From positions 5,642,001-5,706,000 of the forward strand of contig NZ_CP109031.1 of the NCBI RefSeq assembly GCF_036226925.1: a stretch of DNA of 64,000 nt, written 5' to 3'. Shown here in pieces: positions 24,958 to 38,446 of this stretch. Position numbers and translations under genes: made by a program. This DNA comes from Streptomyces sp. NBC_00659 (GTDB lineage Bacteria > Actinomycetota > Actinomycetes > Streptomycetales > Streptomycetaceae). The notes beneath the pieces were generated by a model. It did no database searches, had not been told where the DNA came from, and saw only the letters and a program-made list of their open reading frames with translations. How positions within the stretch are numbered: position 1 is the first letter of the stretch; every line of letters begins with the position of its first letter.

Positions 24958-25818
24958 TTGAAGCTTTCTGTGAACGACTCGGTACGGCGCCGGGCGACCG
25001 GAGCGGCACTCGCGGCTCTGGTCCTCGGCGGGGGCGCCGTGGGCTGTTCGAAGGGTGCGGCGGAGGAGTCGCCCGCCCTCACGCCCGCCGCGGCCGTGGC
25101 GAAGGCGGCGAAGAAGACCGACGACATCACCTCGCTCCGCTACCGGATGACCGGCAAGGTCCCGGAGGAGGGCCGCGTCAGCGGCGAGGCGGCGATGAGC
25201 ATGAAGCCGCTGGCCATGAGCATGAAGATGACCGCAGAGGACCAGGCCGCCGACGGCCCGGTCGAGATCCGGCTCGTGGGCAAGGCGATGTACATAGGCG
25301 GGGGCGCCAAGGCCGCCAAGGAGATGGACGGCAAGAGCTGGATCAAGTTCGACATGTCCGCCCTGGGCGCGGACAAGGAGCTGAACGCGAGCCAGCTGGG
25401 AGGCGGACAGGCCGACAAGAACCCGGCCACCGAGTCCACCTTCCTCACCGGTTCCAAGGACGTGAAGAAGGTCGGCACCGAGACCGTCGACGGTGTGAAG
25501 ACCACGCACTACAAGGGGTCGATCACCCTCGACGAGTACCGCAAGTCGCTCAAGAGCGAGGACAAGGCCACGCGCGAGAAGCGGGAGAAGGCCCTCGACC
25601 AGTACGCGAAGATGGGCGTCGACGCGATCACGATGGACATGTGGATCGACGGCGACGACCACACCAAGCAGTTCCGTATGCGCGGGACCGCCGACAAGGG
25701 TCCGCTCGACATGACCATCACCTTCCTGGACTACAACAAGCCCGTGACCGTGACCGCTCCGCCGGCCAAGGACACCGTCGACCTCGCCGAGATGATGAAG
25801 GACGCCCAGCAGGGCTGA
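24958..25818 (+). CDS. LppX/LprAFG-like lipoprotein
   Basis: 286-residue lipoprotein, tandem relative of the gene at 23801. The signal region [20 protein letters not shown] runs into a lipobox cysteine (AVGCSKG). The mature domain includes [20 protein letters not shown] and [19 protein letters not shown], the same order as its neighbour. The TTG start at 24958 is supported by GGGGGGAA upstream; a GTG at 24970 is the alternative. The two paralogues are separate transcription units between rplA and rplJ, a place where other Streptomyces also keep such genes. Confidence 0.82.
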   Translation: MKLSVNDSVRRRATGAALAALVLGGGAVGCSKGAAEESPALTPAAAVAKAAKKTDDITSLRYRMTGKVPEEGRVSGEAAMSMKPLAMSMKMTAEDQAADGPVEIRLVGKAMYIGGGAKAAKEMDGKSWIKFDMSALGADKELNASQLGGGQADKNPATESTFLTGSKDVKKVGTETVDGVKTTHYKGSITLDEYRKSLKSEDKATREKREKALDQYAKMGVDAITMDMWIDGDDHTKQFRMRGTADKGPLDMTITFLDYNKPVTVTAPPAKDTVDLAEMMKDAQQG

Positions 25819-25875
25819 TCCGCGCCGTCGGACGCGCCGACGCGTCCGACGGCCGGGCCGTTCGGCCGGATTTGC

Positions 25876-25901
25876 TTGACGGAGTCCAGTTCACGTACTC
25901 T
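25876..25901 (+). promoter_or_regulatory. Candidate rplJ-rplL promoter
   Basis: TTGACG (25876-25881) and TACTCT (25896-25901) with a short 14-base spacer. Position is right for the leader that follows, but spacing is below the usual 16-18. Confidence 0.4.
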
Positions 25902-25904
25902 CCT

Positions 25905-26082
25905 CGAGAAGCCAAAGACCGCTGGTCGTTGCCTCGCACTCGCAAGAGGGTGTGGTGACCGAAGGATCCGCTGAAACTGCGGACGACCCGCGTAGGTGTT
26001 CGTGGATGTGTTCCCGGAGTCCGCACGCTCAGCGTGTGGAGGAATCCGGTCGAGCTACGCCCCGTGCGCTTGCGCCGGGGCG
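25905..26082 (+). ncRNA. L10 leader (autoregulatory mRNA leader of rplJ)
   Basis: The 5' part GAGAAGCCAAAGACCGCTGG resembles the actinobacterial L10 leader that binds the L10(L12)4 complex. It ends in a strong hairpin, CGCCCCG-TGCGCTTGCGC-CGGGGCG (26058-26082), followed by TTTCGTTTT, an intrinsic terminator shape. I infer that L10 binding favours attenuation at this hairpin upstream of rplJ. The exact fold was not computed. Confidence 0.75.
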
Positions 26083-26141
26083 TTTCGTTTTGTCAGTCCC
26101 TTCTGAGCGGTCCTCATCACCCGGAAGGAGGCCGACGCTCT

Positions 26142-26672
26142 ATGGCAAGGCCCGACAAGGCTGCCGCGGTAGCCGAGCTCGCGGACCAGTTCCGCAGCTC
26201 GAACGCCGCCGTGCTGACCGAGTACCGGGGTCTCACCGTGGCGCAGCTCAAGACGCTGCGCCGTTCGCTCGGTGAAGACGCCCAGTACGCCGTGGTGAAG
26301 AACACGCTGACCAAGATTGCGGCCAACGAGGCCGGGATCTCTACGCTCGACGACCTGTTCAACGGTCCGACGGCGGTCGCCTTCATCACCGGTGACCCGG
26401 TGACGTCGGCGAAGGGTCTTCGTGACTTCGCCAAGGACAACCCGAACCTCGTCATCAAGGGCGGTGTCCTTGACGGCAAGGCGCTGTCCGCCGACGAGAT
26501 CAAGAAGCTTGCGGACCTCGAGTCCCGCGAGGTTCTGCTCGCCAAGCTGGCGGGTGCCTTCAAGGGCAAGCAGACGCAGACTGCTCGTCTCTTCCAGGCG
26601 CTCCCCTCGAAGTTCGTCCGCACCGCGGAGGCGCTTCGTGTCAAGCAGGCCGAGCAGGGCGGTGCCGAGTAA
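26142..26672 (+). CDS. rplJ: 50S ribosomal protein L10
   Basis: 176-residue L10, the base of the L7/L12 stalk on the large subunit. It starts [20 protein letters not shown] after GGAAGGAGG. The rRNA-binding domain has [20 protein letters not shown] and [10 protein letters not shown]; the C-terminal helix that holds L12 dimers ends with [11 protein letters not shown]. It is first in the rplJ-rplL operon behind an L10 leader. The longer upstream frame (from 26034) overlaps the leader and is not used. Confidence 0.97.
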   Translation: MARPDKAAAVAELADQFRSSNAAVLTEYRGLTVAQLKTLRRSLGEDAQYAVVKNTLTKIAANEAGISTLDDLFNGPTAVAFITGDPVTSAKGLRDFAKDNPNLVIKGGVLDGKALSADEIKKLADLESREVLLAKLAGAFKGKQTQTARLFQALPSKFVRTAEALRVKQAEQGGAE

Positions 26673-26782
26673 TTCGGCTCGCGCATTGACCGCCGTCTGA
26701 GGCGACGGTCGTAGCGGGCCGAACGTACGCCCGCCTCACCAGTACATCCCGGCACCTGCCGAATTAGTGGAAGGACGCCATC

Positions 26783-27160
26783 ATGGCGAAGCTGTCCCAG
26801 GAAGAGCTGCTCGCGCAGTTCGAGAACCTCACCCTCATCGAGCTCTCCGAGTTCGTGAAGGCCTTCGAGGAGAAGTTCGACGTCACCGCCGCCGCCGCGG
26901 TCGCCGCTGCCCCGGTCGGCCCCGTCGCCGTCGAGGCCGCTGAGGAGCAGGACGAGTTCGACGTCATCCTCACGGGTGCCGGCGAGAAGAAGATCCAGGT
27001 CATCAAGGTCGTGCGTGAGCTCACCTCGCTGGGTCTGAAGGAGGCCAAGGACCTCGTCGACGGCGCTCCGAAGCCCGTCCTCGAGAAGGTCGCCAAGGAG
27101 GCCGCCGAGAAGGCTGCCGAGTCCCTCAAGGGCGCCGGCGCCTCCGTCGAGGTCAAGTAA
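26783..27160 (+). CDS. rplL: 50S ribosomal protein L7/L12
   Basis: 125-residue L7/L12, the mobile stalk dimer that recruits GTPase factors. The N-terminal dimer domain is [20 protein letters not shown]; a flexible alanine-rich hinge ([20 protein letters not shown]) follows; the C-terminal factor-binding domain holds [20 protein letters not shown]. It follows rplJ after 110 bases, with GTGGAAGGACG upstream of the start. A strong terminator 74 bases downstream ends the operon. Confidence 0.97.
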   Translation: MAKLSQEELLAQFENLTLIELSEFVKAFEEKFDVTAAAAVAAAPVGPVAVEAAEEQDEFDVILTGAGEKKIQVIKVVRELTSLGLKEAKDLVDGAPKPVLEKVAKEAAEKAAESLKGAGASVEVK

Positions 27161-27233
27161 CTCGACGAGTCCTCCGAGGACTCCTGTGAAGCTGTCTACA
27201 GCCGCTCGAGTAGCGCTGTAACGCTGACGCACT

Positions 27234-27267
27234 GAAGAGCGATCACCCAACTGGGTGGTCGCTCTTC
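27234..27267 (+). terminator. Terminator of the rplJ-rplL operon
   Basis: GAAGAGCGATCACCC with GGGTGGTCGCTCTTC, AACT loop, 15 bp with one G-T pair. Confidence 0.88.
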
Positions 27268-27586
27268 GGCGTTCCAGGGGGTCCCTGAAGCGGCAGCCTT
27301 GCGCTGCAGGCCGCGACGAGTATGGTGATCTTCGTTGTGCCTCCGGCCGCCCTGTGACAGGCAGAAGGACGGGTTGCAAGACGGGCCGCACGTGACGATC
27401 GCGGCACTTGCTTTGGGCATGGGGGGCCTTGACGAACCGCACGCAGCGCGCAATTCTCAGGACGCGTCGTCACAACGATCCGTATCCGAGGCATGGATCG
27501 CTGACGAAGAGGGCAGTATCGATGTGCATTGAGGGCGTGGCTTGCCGCAGGTGTTGAGAACAGTGAGAGTCTCAAGAAACCGGGAC

Positions 27587-27615
27587 TGGACATCAGTGGG
27601 CCTAGTGGCTACACT
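27587..27615 (+). promoter_or_regulatory. Candidate main rpoB promoter
   Basis: TGGACA (27587-27592), 17-base spacer, TACACT (27610-27615): close to the primary sigma factor consensus of Streptomyces. It leaves a leader of about 180 bases before rpoB. Confidence 0.72.
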
Positions 27616-27800
27616 GACCCTTTGCGCTGCCTGTTAGCTGCCTCCTGCCCGTCACCAGGGGCATACCCGTGTTTGAGCATCGACGGTTGGACTATCCCTG
27701 ACCTGGCCTTTATCCGGCCGGATCGGGAACGGTCCGACGCTATGTCCGACATGGGACCGGTACGCGCGTAGTGAGTCCGAGCCCTCGGAAGGACCCCCTC

Positions 27801-30800
27801 TTGGCCGCCTCGCGCACTGCCTCGACCGCGAATACGAACAACGGCGCCAGCACCGCCCCGCTGCGCATCTCCTTTGCAAAGATCAAGGAGCCCCTCGAGG
27901 TTCCGAACCTTCTTGCGCTGCAAACCGAGAGCTTCGACTGGCTGCTCGGCAACGACGCGTGGAAGGCTCGTGTCGAGGCGGCTCTGGACAGCGGACAGGA
28001 CGTCCCCACCAAGTCCGGTCTGGAGGAGATCTTCGAGGAGATCTCCCCGATCGAGGACTTCAGTGGGTCGATGTCCCTGACGTTCCGGGACCACCGCTTC
28101 GAGCCCCCGAAGAACTCCATCGACGAGTGCAAGGACCGCGACTTCACGTACGCGGCCCCGCTCTTCGTCACCGCCGAGTTCACCAACAACGAGACCGGCG
28201 AGATCAAGTCCCAGACGGTCTTCATGGGCGACTTCCCGCTCATGACCAACAAGGGCACCTTCGTCATCAACGGCACCGAGCGTGTCGTCGTGTCGCAGCT
28301 GGTCCGCTCGCCGGGTGTCTACTTCGATTCCTCGATCGACAAGACATCCGACAAGGACATCTTCTCGGCCAAGGTCATCCCCTCCCGGGGTGCCTGGCTG
28401 GAGATGGAGATCGACAAGCGCGACATGGTCGGTGTCCGTATCGACCGCAAGCGCAAGCAGTCCGTCACCGTCCTCCTGAAGGCTCTCGGCTGGACCACCG
28501 AGCAGATCCTCGAGGAGTTCGGCGAGTACGAGTCCATGCGCGCCACCCTGGAGAAGGACCACACCCAGGGCCAGGACGACGCGCTTCTGGACATCTACCG
28601 CAAGCTGCGTCCGGGCGAACCGCCGACCCGTGAGGCCGCGCAGACGCTTCTTGAGAACCTCTACTTCAACTCGAAGCGGTACGACCTCGCGAAGGTCGGC
28701 CGCTACAAGGTGAACAAGAAGCTGGGCGGCGAAGCGCCGCTGGACGCCGGCGTCCTGACCGTCGAGGACATCCTCTCGTCGATCAAGTACCTGGTGAAGC
28801 TGCACGCCGGTGAGACCGAGACCGTTGGCAACAGCGGCACCTCGATCGTCGTCGAGACCGACGACATCGACCACTTCGGCAACCGTCGTCTGCGCAACGT
28901 CGGCGAGCTCATCCAGAACCAGGTCCGTACGGGTCTGGCTCGTATGGAGCGCGTCGTCCGCGAGCGCATGACGACTCAGGACGTCGAGGCGATCACGCCG
29001 CAGACCCTGATCAACATCCGGCCGGTCGTCGCCTCCATCAAGGAGTTCTTCGGCACCAGCCAGCTGTCGCAGTTCATGGACCAGAACAACCCGCTGTCGG
29101 GTCTCACCCACAAGCGCCGTCTGTCGGCGCTTGGCCCGGGTGGTCTCTCCCGTGAGCGGGCCGGCTTCGAGGTCCGTGACGTGCACCCGTCGCACTACGG
29201 CCGCATGTGCCCGATCGAGACCCCTGAAGGCCCGAACATCGGTCTGATCGGCTCGCTCGCCTCCTACGGCCGGGTCAACGCGTTCGGTTTCGTCGAGACC
29301 CCGTACCGCAGGGTCACGGGCGGCTTCGTCACCGACGAGGTCGACTACCTGACGGCCGACGAAGAGGACCGGTTCGTCATCGCGCAGGCCAACGCGCCGC
29401 TGACGGACGAGTTCCGCTTCGAGGAGTCCCGCGTCCTGGTCCGCCGTCGTGGCGGAGAGGTCGACTACGTCCCCGGTGACGACGTCGACTACATGGACGT
29501 CTCCCCGCGCCAGATGGTGTCGGTCGCGACCGCCATGATCCCGTTCCTGGAGCACGACGACGCCAACCGTGCCCTCATGGGCGCGAACATGATGCGCCAG
29601 GCCGTTCCGCTCATCAAGTCCGAGGCGCCGCTGGTCGGCACCGGCATGGAGTACCGCTGCGCGGTCGACGCCGGTGACGTCCTGAAGTCGGAGAAGGACG
29701 GTGTGGTCCAGGAGGTCTCCGCGGACTACATCACCACCGCCAACGACGACGGCACGTACACCACGTACCGCCTGCACAAGTTCTCCCGGTCGAACCAGGG
29801 CACCTCCGTCAACCAGAAGGTTGTCGTGGACGAGGGCGCCCGCGTGATCGAGGGCCAGGTCCTGGCCGACGGTCCCGCGACCGAGGACGGCGAGATGGCC
29901 CTCGGCAAGAACCTGCTCGTGGCGTTCATGCCGTGGGAGGGTCACAACTACGAGGACGCGATCATCCTGTCGCAGCGCCTCGTGCAGGACGACGTCCTCT
30001 CCTCGATCCACATCGAGGAGCACGAGGTCGACGCCCGTGACACCAAGCTCGGCCCGGAGGAGATCACCCGGGACATCCCGAACGTCTCCGAGGAGGTCCT
30101 CGCCGACCTCGACGAGCGCGGCATCATCCGTATCGGTGCCGAGGTCGTCGCCGGCGACATCCTCGTCGGCAAGGTCACGCCCAAGGGCGAGACCGAGCTG
30201 ACGCCGGAAGAGCGCCTGCTGCGCGCGATCTTCGGTGAGAAGGCCCGTGAGGTCCGTGACACCTCGCTGAAGGTCCCGCACGGCGAGATCGGCAAGGTCA
30301 TCGGCGTCCGCGTCTTCGACCGTGAAGAGGGCGACGAGCTGCCGCCGGGCGTGAACCAGCTGGTTCGTGTCTACGTGGCGCAGAAGCGCAAGATCACGGA
30401 CGGTGACAAGCTCGCCGGCCGCCACGGCAACAAGGGTGTCATCTCGAAGATCCTGCCGATCGAGGACATGCCGTTCCTGGAGGACGGCACCCCGGTCGAC
30501 ATCATCCTCAACCCGCTCGGTGTGCCGTCCCGAATGAACCCGGGACAGGTGCTGGAGATCCACCTCGGCTGGCTCGCCAGCCGCGGCTGGGACGTCTCCG
30601 GTCTCGCCGACGACTGGGCGCAGCGCCTGCAGGCCATCGGTGCCGACAAGGTCGCGCCGCGTACGAACGTCGCCACCCCGGTGTTCGACGGTGCGCGTGA
30701 GGACGAGCTCGCGGGTCTGTTCGAGCACACCCTGCCCAACCGCGACGGTGACCGTCTGGTCCTCCCGTCCGGCAAGGCGAGGCTGTTCGACGGCCGCTCC

Positions 30801-31286
30801 GGCGAGCCGTTCCCGGACCCGATCTCGATCGGGTACATGTACATCCTCAAGCTGCACCACCTGGTCGACGACAAGCTGCACGCCCGCTCGACCGGCCCGT
30901 ACTCGATGATCACCCAGCAGCCGCTGGGTGGTAAGGCTCAGTTCGGTGGCCAGCGCTTCGGTGAGATGGAGGTGTGGGCGCTGGAGGCGTACGGCGCCGC
31001 TTACGCCCTCCAGGAGCTGCTGACGATCAAGTCCGACGACGTGACCGGCCGCGTGAAGGTCTACGAGGCCATCGTCAAGGGCGAGAACATCCCCGAGCCC
31101 GGCATCCCCGAGTCCTTCAAGGTGCTCATCAAGGAGATGCAGTCTCTCTGCCTCAACGTGGAGGTGCTGTCCAGCGACGGTATGTCCATCGAAATGCGTG
31201 ACACCGACGAGGACGTCTTCCGCGCGGCGGAGGAGCTCGGCATCGACCTGTCCCGGCGCGAGCCGAGCAGCGTCGAAGAGGTCTGA
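27801..31286 (+). CDS. rpoB: RNA polymerase beta subunit
   Basis: 1161-residue beta subunit. I use the TTG at 27801 ([17 protein letters not shown]...), preceded by GGAAGGA. This makes the length and numbering equal to S. coelicolor RpoB, with the rifampicin residue at H437; the GTG at 27771 would add ten residues. The rif cluster [20 protein letters not shown] is wild type (D427, H437, S442), so rifampicin sensitivity is expected at these sites. The C-terminal clamp [20 protein letters not shown] is intact. It is followed by rpoC after 114 bases. Confidence 0.97.
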   Translation: MAASRTASTANTNNGASTAPLRISFAKIKEPLEVPNLLALQTESFDWLLGNDAWKARVEAALDSGQDVPTKSGLEEIFEEISPIEDFSGSMSLTFRDHRFEPPKNSIDECKDRDFTYAAPLFVTAEFTNNETGEIKSQTVFMGDFPLMTNKGTFVINGTERVVVSQLVRSPGVYFDSSIDKTSDKDIFSAKVIPSRGAWLEMEIDKRDMVGVRIDRKRKQSVTVLLKALGWTTEQILEEFGEYESMRATLEKDHTQGQDDALLDIYRKLRPGEPPTREAAQTLLENLYFNSKRYDLAKVGRYKVNKKLGGEAPLDAGVLTVEDILSSIKYLVKLHAGETETVGNSGTSIVVETDDIDHFGNRRLRNVGELIQNQVRTGLARMERVVRERMTTQDVEAITPQTLINIRPVVASIKEFFGTSQLSQFMDQNNPLSGLTHKRRLSALGPGGLSRERAGFEVRDVHPSHYGRMCPIETPEGPNIGLIGSLASYGRVNAFGFVETPYRRVTGGFVTDEVDYLTADEEDRFVIAQANAPLTDEFRFEESRVLVRRRGGEVDYVPGDDVDYMDVSPRQMVSVATAMIPFLEHDDANRALMGANMMRQAVPLIKSEAPLVGTGMEYRCAVDAGDVLKSEKDGVVQEVSADYITTANDDGTYTTYRLHKFSRSNQGTSVNQKVVVDEGARVIEGQVLADGPATEDGEMALGKNLLVAFMPWEGHNYEDAIILSQRLVQDDVLSSIHIEEHEVDARDTKLGPEEITRDIPNVSEEVLADLDERGIIRIGAEVVAGDILVGKVTPKGETELTPEERLLRAIFGEKAREVRDTSLKVPHGEIGKVIGVRVFDREEGDELPPGVNQLVRVYVAQKRKITDGDKLAGRHGNKGVISKILPIEDMPFLEDGTPVDIILNPLGVPSRMNPGQVLEIHLGWLASRGWDVSGLADDWAQRLQAIGADKVAPRTNVATPVFDGAREDELAGLFEHTLPNRDGDRLVLPSGKARLFDGRSGEPFPDPISIGYMYILKLHHLVDDKLHARSTGPYSMITQQPLGGKAQFGGQRFGEMEVWALEAYGAAYALQELLTIKSDDVTGRVKVYEAIVKGENIPEPGIPESFKVLIKEMQSLCLNVEVLSSDGMSIEMRDTDEDVFRAAEELGIDLSRREPSSVEEV

Positions 31287-31299
31287 CGGGAGTCCGGCC

Positions 31300-31336
31300 G
31301 GGCCTTGGCCACCTGTGGAAAAGGTGATCAAGGCCC
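31300..31336 (+). terminator. rpoB-rpoC intercistronic hairpin
   Basis: GGGCCTTG pairs with CAAGGCCC and inner CACCT with AGGTG, with a small internal loop. The genes are co-transcribed in other bacteria, so this is more likely an RNA-processing or stability element than a full terminator. Confidence 0.55.
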
Positions 31337-31400
31337 GCCGGCCCCAGGACCCCCGTATCAGACCCCTAAGACTTACAACCCTGAGAGGGATTGACGCATA

Positions 31401-35300
<3,900 letters not shown>

Positions 35301-35332
35301 GCCGACAGCCAGTAGGCAGTAGGCAGTAGTAC

Positions 35333-35369
35333 GAAGGGCGGTCATCCCCGGTGGGGGTGACCGCCCTTC
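35333..35369 (+). terminator. Terminator of rpoBC
   Basis: GAAGGGCGGTCATCCCC with GGGGGTGACCGCCCTTC around GGT, 17 bp with one G-T pair. It may also serve the convergent M48 gene. Just before it, CAGTAGG is repeated three times (35310-35330). Confidence 0.9.
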
Positions 35370-35419
35370 GGCGTTCCCGGTCCGAGATCCGGGTCCGAGC
35401 CTCGGATCCGCACCCGGGT

Positions 35420-36868
35420 CTAGCGCGGGAGCTGGAGATACGGCTCCAGGGCGCGCAGCCGGGTGTAGTTGTCGGGGTGGGTGGACAGCAGCCTGGCAAG
35501 ACCGGTGGGCTCCTGGAGCTTCTTGCCCTGGCCGGCGGCGGCCGCCTTGGCGGCGTCCTCCTCGGCCTGGAAGTGGTGCAGGACCTCGGCCATCTCGGGC
35601 GCGAACCCGAGGGCAGCGGCCTGCTGGTCGGCACGCAGTTCGCCGAGGCGGCCCGCCCAGGCGAGGAGGTAGGGCGCGACGACGAGGGGGACGGTGATGT
35701 ACCAGGCGACGAGGAACCCGGCGACCACGAACATCCCCATGAAGAGGATCAGCAGCCCCGTCGCGGCCGCGGAGAAGACTCCGGCGACGGCGAGCGCGAT
35801 TCTGGCCATCCCGCGGGTGAAGGCCCAGGCGAGCCGGCCGGGCAGCGAGTACCAGTAGCCGAGGAGCCCGGCCCAGGCGTGACCGCCGGTGTGGTGGCCG
35901 AGTTCATGGGCGAGTACGGCGGCGAGGTTGCTGCTGGGAATCCGGTTGAGGGAGTAGGTGGTGACGCCGACGACATGGCCGGCGACGGCGACCGCGTTCA
36001 GGTCGTCGCTGTTCTCCACCATCAGCTCGTAGGTGTTCGCCTCGATGCCGGCCCGGGCGGTGACCTCGCGCCAGATCGGCTCCAGCCGGGCGCGTTCCTC
36101 GGCCAGCGGCGCCCGCAGCCTGAGCGCGTGCCGGGCGAAGCGGAGTTCGGTGGGCCGGTGGAAGACGAGCGCTCCCGACGCCACCCAGGCCGCGACGACC
36201 AGCCAGCCCACGACGGTGCCGAACAGCCCCAGCGCGAGGGCCGACACCACGGCGAGGCTCACCAGGGCCCCCGGGATCTGCGTGGCGAGCTGTCCGATGG
36301 CGGTGGCGTCCGCGCCCCGCTGATGGCCGGCCACATGGACGCGTGAGCCCTGGTGACGGTAGTGGAGATCGTCGGGCGCGACGGCGGGCCGCGGGACGAA
36401 CGGCGTCGGCGCCGGCTGCGTCGGCTGCCCCCCGAACCGCGGGTCGGCCCCCGGGGCCCCCGGGTACTGGGGCGGTGCCGGGCTTCCGGCTGCCGCTCCC
36501 GGGTACTGCGGTCCCGGGTATTGCGGTCCCGTTCCGCCGGGGCCAGGGGCTCCCGGGTGGGTACTGCCGGGGTACTGGGGCGCGGGGCCTCCGCCGCCGG
36601 GGTACGGGTGCGGTGCCGCCGCTCCCGGGTACTGCGGGCCCGGTCCGCCGGGGCCGGGGGCTCCCGGGTACTGAGGGGGGTGCCCTGCCGTCGTACCCGT
36701 CGTACCCGTACCCGGGTACTGGGGTGCCGGTCCGCCGGGGTACTGCGGCGGGGGAGCGGAGGCCACCGGGTACTCCGGGGGCGGGACCGCGGCTCCTGGG
36801 TAGGGGGGTCCCGGATGCGGGGTCCCCGGGTATGCCGGTTCGTGGGCCGGGCCTGGAGGCTGGGACAT
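35420..36868 (-). CDS. M48-family membrane metalloprotease with a proline-rich N-terminus
   Basis: 482 residues. Residues 1-155 are a proline/glycine/tyrosine-rich disordered region (repeated PQYPGA and PGPGG). A predicted membrane pair follows (LVSLAVVSALALGLFGTVVG). The M48 zinc motif HELGHH is at about H321-H326, in LAHELGHHTGGHAW. Two more hydrophobic segments follow (VFSAAATGLLILFMGMFVV). M48 proteases such as HtpX clear damaged membrane proteins. The gene is last in the cluster; AAGGAG precedes the ATG, 81 bases after the SPFH-like stop. The disordered head may be for anchoring or partner binding. Confidence 0.85.
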   Translation of the reverse strand: MSQPPGPAHEPAYPGTPHPGPPYPGAAVPPPEYPVASAPPPQYPGGPAPQYPGTGTTGTTAGHPPQYPGAPGPGGPGPQYPGAAAPHPYPGGGGPAPQYPGSTHPGAPGPGGTGPQYPGPQYPGAAAGSPAPPQYPGAPGADPRFGGQPTQPAPTPFVPRPAVAPDDLHYRHQGSRVHVAGHQRGADATAIGQLATQIPGALVSLAVVSALALGLFGTVVGWLVVAAWVASGALVFHRPTELRFARHALRLRAPLAEERARLEPIWREVTARAGIEANTYELMVENSDDLNAVAVAGHVVGVTTYSLNRIPSSNLAAVLAHELGHHTGGHAWAGLLGYWYSLPGRLAWAFTRGMARIALAVAGVFSAAATGLLILFMGMFVVAGFLVAWYITVPLVVAPYLLAWAGRLGELRADQQAAALGFAPEMAEVLHHFQAEEDAAKAAAAGQGKKLQEPTGLARLLSTHPDNYTRLRALEPYLQLPR

Positions 36869-36949
36869 GACGGCTCCTTCGGTGTGGCTGGTGGCTGTGC
36901 GGGGACGTCAGCCGGTGGGCGGCGGCCGACGGCGCCTCGGCGGGTGTGG

Positions 36950-38443
36950 TCAGGCGGGCCCGTCCTCCGGAGCGGGGTCCGGCGGCACGGCGGCTCGCGG
37001 GTCGCCGGGGCGGCCGGGCACCGGAGGTACGGCCGGAGCCGGTCCCGCGGTGGGGTAGGGCGTCGTGGCGGGCGGTCCGTACGGGGGCGCCGGGCTGTCG
37101 GGCTGCCCCGGCACCACGGGGGACCCCGCGCCCGGACCGCCCGTGTACGGGGCTTGCCCGGCATACGGAGGCTGCCCGGTGTACGGGGGCCGATCGCCCG
37201 AGACAGGGGGCTGCCCTGCGTACGAGGGCTGCCCGCCCGTGTCGCCCGTGTACGAGGGCTGTCCCGTGTAGGGCTGCTGTCCGCCCGCGTACGGGGTCCG
37301 GGGCTGCCCGTCGTACGGGGGCCAGCCGCCGTCGTACGGAGGCCGGTCGCCGTAGGGGGTCGGTTCCGTGTACGGCGGCTGGGGCGACGGGCCCGGGTAC
37401 GGAGACTGGCCCGTGTACGGCGGCTGGGGCGGCGTCTGCGGCTGTCCGGGCGTCGCCCCGGGGGGAAGCGCCCCCTGACCGTCCCGCGGCGCCGGAGGCG
37501 TCTGCTGCTGGATCAGCTCGTCGACGGCCCGCAGGGTCGAGCGCGCCGACTCCGCCTTCTGGAAGTCCTCCAGGGTGTCCCCGGCGAGGACCTGCAGCTG
37601 GCCCCGGATGATGGACAGCTGGTCCTTCTGGATGGACCCGATGACCATCTTGGTGTCCTCGGGATGCTGGGACAGGTGCAGGGCCCAGGCGCCGACGCCT
37701 CCGTGCTGGAGGTGGTACTGGTAGAAGTTGATCTTCTCGGCGATCAGATGGTGGTCCTGCCGCTGGCGCAGCATCTCCAGTTCGTGCTGCTGATGGGCCA
37801 GCCGGAGCCGGAACTCGTGCTCGGGGTCGAGCATGTCCGACTCGTAGCGCAGGCTCCGCTGCCGCCGCCGGTGCGCGATGGCCTCGTCGTCCAGCCGCAG
37901 CCGTACGACACAGGTCACGGCGAGTCCGATGCCCGCGGCGAAACCGCCCTCGTCCACGGCCCGCTGGACCGCGCGTTCGGCGGCCGGGCTGTCCTCGATG
38001 GAGAAGGCGCGGCTCACCGGCCGCGCGAGCTGGTGCAGTTCACGGGTGAGCCGCGTCGGCACGTCACGCTCACCGCTCGCCACGTACGCGATCGGGTCCG
38101 CGACCCGCCAGGTCAGATCGGCCGTGGCGCCGAAGGCGAACGCGTCGTCGTCGCTCGGCATCTCCAGCGCGAGCTGCACGGGATGGCTGCCCATGTCCAC
38201 CTCGTAGACGGAGGTGTAGCGCCGGGTGGCCGCGTCCGGGCGGCTCGGCCGGTGCGGCGGCATGTAGACGTCGTACGAGCCCTTGGCGGTGACGAAGACC
38301 AGCGCGTGGTCGATCGCGGTGACCGCGCGGCGGACGGTGTAGTCGAAGCGGGCGATGGGCCGCACCGTGAGCACCGGGTCGATGAGCGTGGTGTGCCGGT
38401 TGGCGTCCTGCTGCCACTCCGGCTGACGGCGGAACTCCGCCAT
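36950..38443 (-). CDS. SPFH-like protein with coiled coil and proline-rich tail
   Basis: 497 residues. The N-terminal 190 residues look like an SPFH/band-7 domain: DYTVRRAVTAIDHALVFVTA, GATADLTWRVADPIAYVASG, then VPTRLTRELHQLARPVSRAF. A charged helix rich in Q, E, R and H follows (RLAHQQHELEMLRQRQDHH), predicted as coiled coil. From about residue 320 the tail is Pro/Tyr/Gly-rich with PPYTGQ-type repeats, as in the M48 protein. SPFH proteins scaffold membrane microdomains and often regulate proteases. The start ATG (38443) is 3 bases after the upstream stop with GAGGAG in front, so translation is coupled. Family assignment is moderate. Confidence 0.65.
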   Translation of the reverse strand: MAEFRRQPEWQQDANRHTTLIDPVLTVRPIARFDYTVRRAVTAIDHALVFVTAKGSYDVYMPPHRPSRPDAATRRYTSVYEVDMGSHPVQLALEMPSDDDAFAFGATADLTWRVADPIAYVASGERDVPTRLTRELHQLARPVSRAFSIEDSPAAERAVQRAVDEGGFAAGIGLAVTCVVRLRLDDEAIAHRRRQRSLRYESDMLDPEHEFRLRLAHQQHELEMLRQRQDHHLIAEKINFYQYHLQHGGVGAWALHLSQHPEDTKMVIGSIQKDQLSIIRGQLQVLAGDTLEDFQKAESARSTLRAVDELIQQQTPPAPRDGQGALPPGATPGQPQTPPQPPYTGQSPYPGPSPQPPYTEPTPYGDRPPYDGGWPPYDGQPRTPYAGGQQPYTGQPSYTGDTGGQPSYAGQPPVSGDRPPYTGQPPYAGQAPYTGGPGAGSPVVPGQPDSPAPPYGPPATTPYPTAGPAPAVPPVPGRPGDPRAAVPPDPAPEDGPA

Positions 38444-38446
38444 GGT

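Larger units (their letters stand above)
27161..27800 (+). other. rplL-rpoB intergenic region and rpoB leader
   Basis: 640 bases without a gene. It has the rplL terminator at 27234-27267, a stretch of unassigned sequence, then the rpoB promoter (27587-27615) and a leader of about 180 bases up to the TTG start. Small reading frames here are not supported. Confidence 0.7.

Noticed and set aside
27771..27800. GTG at 27771 as the rpoB start
   Set aside because: The TTG at 27801 has GGAAGGA in front and gives the 1161-residue length and the known H437 numbering of S. coelicolor RpoB.
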